Part shown: piece by piece, positions 55,736 through 64,000 of the stretch | How the letters are laid out: the number at the start of each line of letters is the position of its first letter | How positions within the stretch are numbered: position 1 is the stretch's first letter | Assembly (NCBI GenBank): GCA_029378245.1 | Contig: JARKIF010000038.1 | Coordinates: 310,001-374,000 of the forward strand | Length of the DNA stretch: 64,000 nt | Direction: 5' to 3' | Source of the DNA: Roridomyces roridus | Taxonomy: Eukaryota; Basidiomycota; Agaricomycetes; Agaricales; Mycenaceae | Notes under the pieces: generated by a model | Databases searched by the model: none | What the model was told of the DNA's origin: nothing | What the model saw: the letters and a program-made list of their open reading frames with translations, nothing else | Program-made: the position numbers and the translations under genes

Positions 55736-56032
55736 AGTTACTCATGTACTTATATATGTTGAACCAAAACACCAAATTTGGTAACTCCAGTTTGAACCGT
55801 GGAAAATCAAAGTCGAACATTGATGGCGCACAATGATTGGGCGTTGACGTCTCCATTTAGATAGCCCGCTTGTTATCGACTCCCACTCCCGGCAGCGGTG
55901 TGTGGAGACAATGTAGAAATGGGATAAATGAGTTCGAAATCCACAAAAGACAGGTAGTACAGAGCTCCGATCTGTGTTAAAGACGAGCTCCAGCAGTATA
56001 ATTACAAACAAATGCACTAAAATAAAAAATCC

Positions 56033-59000
56033 CTAATGCCGTCCCCAATACGAAAACTCGGAGGACGTGGTAGTGTCATATCGTCCGTATGGAATACCCG
56101 TCGGCCGCCTGACAGCAGATGCAGGCAACACACTAGGCCCAGGCATCGGCACCGGATACTCGGAAGACGTAGCCGTGTCATGCCGCGTGTACGGAACACC
56201 TGTCGGCGTGCGCCGGGGCTGCACAGACACCTGGAACTCGGAAGACGTGCCGGTGTCATATCGGAGGTACTCTGCACCCGTTGCCGTGGATTCTCCTGGC
56301 TGAGCCGAACGCCAGTGTGCGGCAAGCTGGCTTGCCGAAGGGCCAGGAACCGTTGATGGCTCCGGCTCGTCGTCGTCGTCGTCCTCTTCGAGCGCCTCCT
56401 GCTGCATCTGGACTAGCTGCTCGCGCTCTTCCAGAGCAAGCAAGGCGTCCTCCGCCGAGGTAATCATCTTCCGAAGCGCCTCTGAAAAGCATGGTTAGTG
56501 GTAACTTATACGCCGAAGGAGAAACAAACGCACGTTCGATGCTCAACGTGAACAAAGTCTACAAGTTGTATATCAACATGCGTATCCTTGTGAAAATGGA
56601 ATAGCACTCACATGCCGCGCATCGTCATCCTGCAGTATCTCCCTCTTAACCCGCTCCCCAAGCCTCTCCGCACTCGTAATCTCATTCATCAGCTTCTGCA
56701 ATCCAGGCGGCAGCGGGTCATCCGAATCTACCCCCATCGACTTGCCCTTTGACACGAAATACGACAGATGCTCGTGAAACATCTTGGCATCCGCAAGAAT
56801 CTTGTGCGGGAGCGCTTCGAGCTGTTCTTGAACCTTGAGGTGCGATTTGTGGACAGCGTCGTCGGTGGAGGGTCCCGCCAAATTTGGCTCCATCAGCGGT
56901 GGAGGGTTATGGGCATTGGCCTTCTTTCCACGTCGAGCCTTCTCGGCCAAGAGACGCACGCGTTCGCGGTATCGCTTGACTGCGCGATCAAAAACGCCTG
57001 CGTAGATGGCGTTGCGGTATTTGGAAGAGAAAGCCTCGGCGATGACTGCGAATGTGTTCAATTTTCAATTGGAAATTCCTGTTCGATAGCACGCACCCGA
57101 GATGAGGATAGTCATGGTAGCCACACCCAACAAAGCCCATGCTACGAACACTGAACGCCCAGCCGGAGTTTGAGGCGACGAATCCCCTGTGTAAATTTAA
57201 TCAACGAAACGAGAAAAACCAAACAACAAATACCGTATCCAATGGTCGTGAAAGCAATGAAGCCTATTCCCGAGTCAATATCACCCCACAAGAGCAATCC
57301 AAACACACACAAAAATAAAACGACCTTCCAAATTCCCACTTCTCCGTTTGCATAAATATAACAGATCCAGTCTATCGTGGGCGCAAATAAGCTTGAAAAA
57401 ATAGAAGCAACCAGTTGGACCTACCACCCAGAAAGTGATGAACAGCGCCCACACAACAATCAGCCGTGCATAAAACGCCTTGGTTTCCTCCTTTTCCATA
57501 CTAGCACGAAACGCATCATACTGCAACGTCAGTGATTTCTTAAACTGCGGCGGCGCAGGCGGTGGTTTGGGAAACCCTGAGGAAGTGCGTACGCCCCCGT
57601 GAAGGAGGTGCGATTCGTTCACCGCAAGGGCAAAGGAGCCGATCATGCCGATCATGCGGCCCATGCGCGCGTGAGTGAGCGGAATGCCTGGCTCGGGGGG
57701 CGCAATGGGCATCCCGACGCTGCCGTGATGACCTGCATGATGAGAGGACGACGAAGACGATTCATCGTTATGCCGTTGGCCGAATCCTTCGGGTAGCAGC
57801 GTGTTCAACGGCACCCCAGCTTCCATCGCCGCGGCTTCCAGCTACAAATAGTCAGAGTCAGTTCAAGGAAAACGACCTCAACGAACCTGTTTCCACGAGA
57901 GAGCCTCCAGGTTGAGGTGCATGCCGTGCGGGTGGTTTCCATATCCCAAACCATGTCCCATCATGAATCCAGTCCCACTTCCATGACTCACCGTATCGCT
58001 CCCCCCACCATCGTGCCATAACCATGTCCACGACGGAATTCGTCCGTCGAGCGAATGCAGCACCCTCCCCACCAAACCATCGCGGATCGGCCTATTTTCA
58101 TTCCGCACCCACACAGGCGCCCCTTTCTCACGCAGCCGCCACTCGATAGCTTCCCGCCATCGGTTCGACACACGTCTCTTCCAGCGACCAATTTTGCGGC
58201 GTTGGCGCATGGCCTGGACTCGTTTACGATAGCCCACTTCCAGACCTTCCAGCACGGTGTCGCGCATGAGGCCTACTGCCAGTGCAATCATGAGGATGCC
58301 GAATGCCGCATAGATGCATGTGAAGACGCGAGCGCCTGTTGTAGGGGGTGTAATGTCGCCGAAGCCTGGCATGGGAATGAAACAACGTGTTTTGTTGGCG
58401 AAAAAAGAAAGGACCCACCGATCGTCTCGATCGTGACGAGGCTAAAATACATGGCGTCGATAAAGTTGAGGTGGAGGATGATGGAAAAAATGAGAGAGCC
58501 CAGTGCGATGTAGCAGAGGAGCAGAATAACGACTATGATGAGTGAGCGCTGCCGGCGCGTAAGCCCGCTACCTGCAGGCATGGCGGAATTTGTTATCACA
58601 CGTGTGATGCCGAAAGAAAGAAAAAGCACATACCGCTCTTCTCGAAATCGGGCGTGAGTACCAAGTCGTAGATTAACGTGAGATTGGTAAAGGTGGACAC
58701 GGCCGTTGAGCAAACTGTGAGCTAATCAGCAAAGAAGACAAGTTTAGGCTTTTACGGGCCAATTACCAGTGACCCAGAATGATTGCCCGTACGTGAACCC
58801 GTCGTTGAAACGGTGTTCCACACCAAAAATGGTGACAGCAATTATATTTATAAGATCTGTCATCGAGTGAGCACAAGACCAGATTTCTGGCATGCTGCAA
58901 AACTCGCCGTGTATTGTAAGGAAGAGTATGCAGCCGACTGTCATCAGCTTAACCTTCTTCTCAAGAAAGCGAGCCACGAGGCAAATGTTGGCTGCCAATG

Positions 59001-59605
59001 CACAGGCCATGCTGAAGCCCAGACCAATGTTGAGGATGGCGGGGTTCGGACGCCGTTCGACAATTTTGTTGTCTACGGTGCGCACGTACCAGTGCTGAGG
59101 CGGTCAGCGAGCATGGACGCTACATGCAAGAGAGAGTATTTACCTCGGTAAGCCCGGGAATTTCGAGGAGAATGGAGAACGGAATGACGATGCCGGAAAG
59201 AATTGGTGTCCACCGGTAGCGCGCGGTGTAGTTGTCCAGCTCCTCATTAGTCGTTTTGGGGTTGAGGATCTCTCTGACGCGCGAGGTCCAGGTGGGGATG
59301 CTTTCCTTGTCGTCCATGACAGCGGTCAAGGAGGAGACGTCGGTACGGGTGTGTCTTGGCGGTGCTGGGGCAACCGGTTCCTCGGCGAGCTGCTCCTCGA
59401 CCTCCATTCCATTGATAATATCGTCCGTGTCGTGTTCGTGGTCCTGGTCTTCTTCATCCTCGTCCAATTCTTCCAAGTCGTCGCTCGGAGAATTCTCGTC
59501 CGTTTCCGGCGGATTGGGGTCAAGACCCTTCTCTGGATCCGGATGCCTGTTAGTAATAATGGGCCGGTTGAAGAGTATGAGTGGGAGGTATCTGAGTATT
59601 GTCAT
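56033..59605 (-). CDS. TOK1-like two-pore outward-rectifier K+ channel
   Basis: The long N-terminal cytoplasmic part is acidic (DDLEELDEDEEDQD). Transmembrane segments follow: PILSGIVIPFSILLEIPG, NIGLGFSMACALAANICLVA, KLMTVGCILFLTIH and others, then pore 1 (FSLVTIETIGFGDITPP), a large loop, and pore 2 (YFCFIAFTTIGYGDSSPQ). The selectivity filters GFGD and GYGD plus the eight-helix, two-pore plan are those of fungal TOK channels, which let K+ out at the plasma membrane on depolarisation. The loop between the pores is unusually long (about 270 residues, with a His/Ser-rich part). The C-terminal 80 residues contain three copies of an R-[YH]-DT-x-TSSE motif. Around a dozen short introns. Divergent from OPRTase, 130 bp between starts. 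Confidence 0.85.
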
Positions 59606-59735
59606 TGTCGTCCGGGGGCTTGCATAAAGGTCGTGGGTGGTGGTGGTGGAGCAGAAGAGAGAGATAAAGTCGCGATCTGTCCGAATTAGGAGATCATTTC
59701 AAGCTCCGATCAACAACATCATTTCTTCCTCCACC

Positions 59736-60441
59736 ATGTCTCTGGCGGCGTACCAGTCGGAGCTCATCCAGCATGCCATGCAGATTGGCGCCCTCAAATT
59801 CGGGTCCTTCACACTCAAATCCGGCCGGTAAGCCGCCCTTGCCGCCTCAAGACGACAACCCACATCCAAGCAGTGTATCTCCCTACTTTTTCAATGCCGG
59901 TCTGCTCAACACCGGTCCCATCCTCGCCATTCTGTCTACTGCCTACGCAGCTACGATTGTGTCTGGACCTCTGCCGAACTTTGACGTGCTTTTCGGACCT
60001 GCGTACAAGGGTATCCCTTTTGCGGCAACCACGGCGCTTCTGCTGCACACCCAGCACAACGTCGCCGTCGGTTTTGCGTATGATCGGAAGGAGGCCAAGG
60101 ACCATGGCGAGGGCGGCAAGATGGTCGGCGTCTCCGTTTCTGGGAAGCGGGTGGTGATTCTGGACGACGTCATGACCTCGGGAAAGGCTGTCCGCGGTGC
60201 GATAGAGACGGTGGTGGCACATGGTGGAGAGGTTGTTGGAGTTGTTCAGTGCCTGGACCGGGAGGAGATTGGTCAGGACGGTACGAGCAGCACTGTGAAG
60301 GAGATTGAGGCTCTCATCGGCGAGGGACGAGTAAAGTCTATCCTCAAGATGCGCGACCTGATGGCTTGGCTGGAAAATAATGGGATGACCGAGGAGCTTG
60401 GGTCCATGAAGGCGTATTGGGATCAATATGGTTTGAAGTAA
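59736..60441 (+). CDS. URA5: orotate phosphoribosyltransferase
   Basis: Converts orotate and PRPP to orotidine 5'-phosphate in de novo pyrimidine synthesis, in the cytosol. Two exons (59736-59827, 59874-60441) give 219 residues, the usual length for a stand-alone fungal enzyme. Visible features: IGALKFGSFTLKSGR, SPYFFNAGLLNTGPIL, FGPAYKGIPFAA, and the PRPP-binding loop VVILDDVMTSGKAVR. It ends AYWDQYGLK. Complete, no anomalies. Shares a short divergent promoter with the K+ channel gene and precedes the Derlin gene by about 115 bp. Confidence 0.95.
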
Positions 60442-60555
60442 AATAGAATGTAGGAATAGACAGAGCGCGACGCGAAGACGCGTCTGCGTCACCTGATCGG
60501 CCAGCCATAGACGCTCAGTCAGACACGTCATTCTTACTTCCATCCTCTCTTCACC

Positions 60556-61636
60556 ATGAACGACGTGGTCACCGAAATCCGCAAAATCCCAGCCGTCACT
60601 CGCTTCCTATGCATCTCTTTCGTGGGCGTCTCTATCCCTGTGTTCATGAAGGCCGTCCCAGCGCTGTACGGAGTACCCTACAACTACAATCTCGTCTTTC
60701 AGAAGCTTCAGGTTCATATCCCTCGCGTCTGACTGGATGGTCTTGACGTTGCTCTGTAGATCTGGCGGCTTTACACGAGTTTCTTCCTGGGAAGTCAGTG
60801 TGTTCCGGTTCTCAAAGGTATTCGCCAACTGACCTGGGTTTAGGCCAAGGGATATCCTTCATTTTTGGTGAGTATTCTCGTGTCGGTCACTGCATGGGGA
60901 TTAATTGGACGTCCTAGAGCTCATCACACTATAGTATGTCTTTTTTATTCGACTGCATCCCGGGCTGACCGACCTAGCCGCTGCGGGAATGACCTGGAAC
61001 GATTCGACGGTCCTTACTACCTGAAATCTGCCGACCTCGCGTGGCAGATGTTCGCCGCCAACATTGGCGTCATCGTCCGTCCCTTTGTTTTCTCGCGTGC
61101 ATCCTCTTCTAACGTCCACCCAGCTGCTCAGCCTCCCACTCACTCGGCAGCAATACGTCTACATCTTCTTCCGTCCCTTCCTGCACCTGCTCATCTACAT
61201 CTCCTCCGCCCTCGCGCCTCTAGGCGCACAAATGTCCATCTTCGGGCTCATCACCGTCCCAGTAACCTACAACCCATGGATCATGCTCGCCTTTGAGCTG
61301 CTAGGCGGGGGACCAGGCGCAGTCGCTGCCGCTCTCCCTGGAACCGTCATGGGTCACCTCTGGTGGTGGGGCGTCTGGGGCAGCCGTGCAGGCGGTGCTG
61401 GTGGGATATTACAGGAATGGGGCATCGCACCTGCGTGGCTGAGAAGTTGGTTTGGTGAAAACGGCGCACCGAGACCTGGGTCGCGCAATTTGAATGGGAC
61501 GACGGGGGCGAATGCTGGATCGGGCATACATGTTGTGCCCCCGCGGAGGCAGGTTGGAACGGAGCCGCCTGTTGCGTCAGGGTCGTCCAGCAGTGGATAC
61601 AGGTGGGGGTCGGGTAATAAGCTTGGGAGCTCTTGA
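60556..61636 (+). CDS. Derlin (Der1-like) ERAD membrane protein
   Basis: Rhomboid-fold pseudoprotease of the ER that helps pull misfolded proteins back to the cytosol. Start MNDVVTEIRKIPAVTRFLCI; then YNLVFQKLQIWRLYTSFFLG, the family's WR motif, QGISFIFEL, RCGNDLERF, and several hydrophobic helices (FFRPFLHLLIYISSALAPLG, PWIMLAFELLGGGP, GTVMGHLWWW). The C-terminal tail is Gly/Ser-rich and soluble. Two tiny internal exons, 24 nt (60844-60867) and 16 nt (60918-60933), are needed to keep the frame. No catalytic Ser/His pair, as expected of Derlins. Confidence 0.85.
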
Positions 61637-61897
61637 GCCAAGTCTGTACAGTGTATTTTCTCCTCGAAGTTTTTGACGCTCTGATGGCGGGCTGCCCGCA
61701 CCGACTTTTGAGTAACGATTCTAATGCAGCAGGAAGACTCTGTAGTCGATGTATGTTCAATAGAAATCTTGCCCCACCGTCAGGTCCATCGAATGGGGTC
61801 ATCCGCAAACGCCCGAACCCAATCAATGCGGCCGCAAACCGAGTGTCTCCTTCTCCCTTCCTCCACCGTCGGCTGACGCGTATTTCTTTCCTTCTTC

Positions 61898-63363
61898 ATG
61901 GCCTCATTAGCCCGTCTTCGTGTCTCTCGCAGGCTGGTACGCCTCCAGCACCCTCCCCCTCCCAATTTTTCTGATTTTTACCGCGTATTTCATTCTCTAC
62001 AGCCCCAACTTGCCCGCGCCATTCAAACCTCTGCGGACACGACACAGCTCGCCTCGCCTCCCACCGACCTCTCCCAGCCCTTCACCGTCAAACTGCACGA
62101 GGACTCGTTCCGCGGGTACCAATGCGACATTCCCGACCTCGAGGTGGAGGTCACCAAGGACCAGCTCCTTGGCATGTACAAGCAGATGACGACCATGCGT
62201 AGGATGGAGATGGCTGCGGACGCGCTGTACAAGGCCAAGCTTATCCGTGGTTTCTGCCACTTGGCCATTGGGCAGGTGAGTTGAGCGTTTACCGCGTCCT
62301 TTTTTCAGTCGCTCAATCTCTCTTCAGGAAGCAGTCTCTGTCGGGATGGAGGCTGGTATCACCCCCGAGGACCGTGTGATTACCTCCTACCGGTGCCACC
62401 CCTTCGCTGTCCTGCGCGGCGGCACGATCAAGGGTGTCATTGGTGAGCTGCTCGGGCGTCAAATTGGCATGTCCCATGGAAAAGGCGGGTCGATGCACAT
62501 CTTCACCCCGTCCTTCTTTGGCGGCAACGGTATCGTCGGTGCCCAAGTTCCCCTCGGCGCTGGTATCGCTTTCGCCCAGCAGTACATGAACAAGGACGCT
62601 GCGACGTTTGCCCTCTACGGTGATGGTGCGAGCAACCAGGGACAGGTGTTCGAGGCGTACAACATGGTGCGTGTCTATCCATCTTTCTATCACCTACATT
62701 CTTACACCTTTGAAAAGGCCAAGCTGTGGAACCTCCCCTGCGTCTTCGTCTGTGAGAACAACAAATACGGCATGGGCACCTCGGCCGAGCGCAGCTCCTC
62801 CAACACCGAGTACTTTACCCGTGGCGACAAGATCCCCGGGCTGCAGGTCAACGGCATGGACATCATCGCTACACGTGAGGCCGTCAAGTATGCGCGCAAG
62901 TGGACCGTGGAGGACAAGAAGGGTCCCCTGCTGCTCGAATTCGTCACCTACCGCTACGGTGGTCACTCCATGTCCGACCCTGGCACGACCTACCGTACGC
63001 GTGAGGAGGTGCAGCGCATGCGGAGCACGCAGGACCCTATTCGTGGGCTCCAGCGCTACATCGAGGAGTGGGGTTTGGCGACGGAGCAGGAGTTGAAGGT
63101 CCGTTTTTCATCTTTAATTTCTTTTTTGATCTTTCGCTTACAAGTGCTGCAGCAACTGGACAAGAACGCCAAGGCCGAGGTTGACGCTGCTGTTGAGGAG
63201 GCCAAGGCTTCGCCCGAACCCCTCCTCAAAGACCTCTGGACAGACATCTACTACAAGGGCACTGAGCCCCCGTACATGCGCGGTCGTGAGCGGGAGGAGG
63301 TGCGTTCCTTCTCTTCCTTTCTGTCTCTGAAACTAATCAAAATTGCAGGTCCACCATTACTAA
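61898..63363 (+). CDS. PDA1: pyruvate dehydrogenase E1 component, alpha subunit
   Basis: ThDP-dependent decarboxylation of pyruvate in the mitochondrial matrix, in complex with E1 beta. Exons 61898-61936, 62003-62275, 62328-62666, 62718-63098, 63153-63299 and a last exon of 15 nt (63349-63363, VHHY) give 397 residues. The N-terminus MASLARLRVSRRL is a mitochondrial presequence. Known motifs: RRMEMAADALYKAKLIRGFC, HPFAVLRGG, GKGGSMHIF, the ThDP/Mg loop YGDGASNQGQVFEAYNM, and the regulatory loop YRYGGHSMSDPGTTYR whose Ser is phosphorylated by PDH kinase in other eukaryotes. Complete. Ends 58 bp from the convergent helicase gene. Confidence 0.95.
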
Positions 63364-63421
63364 AAGACACATTGTCCTCTATAGATTGTCCTCGTAATAA
63401 TACTGCTTTGAGATTAGACTA

Positions 63422-64000
63422 TCATTCCGTATCGTTCCAAGGCCTGTCGACATTGGTATCATCCCCATCCCCTTCTTCTTGAATAGCCTCCGCGCCCGCA
63501 ATCGTCAACGCCTCTATGCGTCTCGTAAACTCATTCATATCGCGCTGTGCTGCCTCCCGCACGGAGTGATCATATCCACCATCTTCCGCCACGGGAGCTG
63601 TCGGGTCCCACGAAATAGCACGGCCCTTCCATCCGCCGTTGTTGTGGATGTAATTGAGGAACGAGCGCCAGAGGGGGTCGAGGCCTAGTACATCGGGGTC
63701 GCCAACGACGATGAGGAGTGCTTGGGCGCGGGTGACGGCCACTATTCCAGGTCGTTAGAAGACGAACGCGGGTGAAAATAAGACAAACCGTTGAATCTAC
63801 GTGGGTTCGCGACGAATCCGAGCGTATGGCGGAGGTCGTACGCGACGAATTCACGGCTGCTGCGTACCGTCGAGATGATGATGACGCGTCGTTCCTTTGC
63901 GACTTATAAGACCTCGGAAGTAAGGAAGGAAGAATCGAGAAATAGCTCACCTGGCCTTGGAATTCCTCGACGCTCCCGACCTTGACTCCTTCTGCAACAG
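63422..64000 (-). CDS. second SDE3/MOV10-like helicase, 3' end only
   Basis: Runs off the right edge. The visible part holds helicase motif V (VGSVEEFQGQ, intron, ERRVIIISTVRS) and motif VI (FVANPRRFN, intron, VAVTRAQALLIVVGDPDVL), then LDPLWRSFLNYIHNNGGWKG and an acidic tail ending DRPWNDTE. The C-terminal part matches the complete helicase at 52302 closely in order and wording, so they are paralogues about 8 kb apart in opposite orientation. The rest must be sought to the right of the window. Confidence 0.85.

Noticed and set aside
21996..60441. A pyrimidine-synthesis gene cluster (CTP synthase and OPRTase)
   Set aside because: The genes are 35 kb apart with many unrelated genes between; fungal pyrimidine genes are normally dispersed.
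1..64000. CRISPR arrays, operons, riboswitches, prophage or plasmid functions
   Set aside because: Nothing of the kind is visible; the spliceosomal intron density shows eukaryotic nuclear DNA.

Overview
The window is nuclear DNA of a filamentous basidiomycete, most likely an Agaricomycete. Nearly every gene is cut by many 43-66 nt GT-AG introns, several exons are only 10-24 nt long, the tRNA has an intron, and multicopy F-box-like/LRR families of the mushroom-forming type are present. There is no bacterial, CRISPR or operon architecture.

Layout. 1-10.4 kb: end of an uncharacterised basic nuclear protein gene, a secreted M28-like metallopeptidase, a Cys-rich single-pass receptor-like protein, and a VIT/VWA protein carrying two ribosomal-stalk-like motifs. 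10.4-14.2 kb: a transposon graveyard with an RT/RNase H remnant split by a small TIR element, an 86-bp direct repeat, tRNA-Glu plus a detached tRNA 3' half, and a 528-bp hAT-type MITE with an 8-bp target duplication. 14.3-19.5 kb and 42.7-48.3 kb: two arms of an inverted segmental duplication. Each carries an NCS1 purine/cytosine-type permease, an F-box gene (decayed in the left arm) and an F-box-like LRR gene. 19.6-42.5 kb, between the arms: an uncharacterised gene, CTP synthase, an SDR pseudogene split by a young 1,655-bp non-autonomous LTR element, a decayed F-box gene, a tandem run of F-box-like LRR genes (two intact, one with compensating frameshifts, one fragment), another NCS1 permease, a small uncharacterised gene, a dead NCS1 copy and an uncharacterised gene. 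48.3-64 kb: a dense conserved housekeeping block holding a flavin-reductase-like protein, Xaa-Pro aminopeptidase, SDE3/MOV10-like helicase, TOK1-like K+ channel, orotate phosphoribosyltransferase, Derlin, pyruvate dehydrogenase E1 alpha, and the 3' end of a second SDE3/MOV10-like helicase.

How it fits together. The left and centre are a fast-evolving multigene-family region (4 NCS1 loci, 3 F-box loci, 6 LRR loci) reshaped by inverted duplication, apparent gene conversion and transposon insertion. The right end is stable core metabolism. CTP synthase and OPRTase belong to one pathway (pyrimidine synthesis) but lie about 35 kb apart among unrelated genes, so this is not a pathway cluster. The features most worth following are the inverted duplication with its discrete high-identity tract, the 15-nt microexon conserved in all three intact NCS1 paralogues, the stalk-like motifs in the VIT/VWA protein, and the dense array of ATTGT/ACAAT sites in its divergent promoter.
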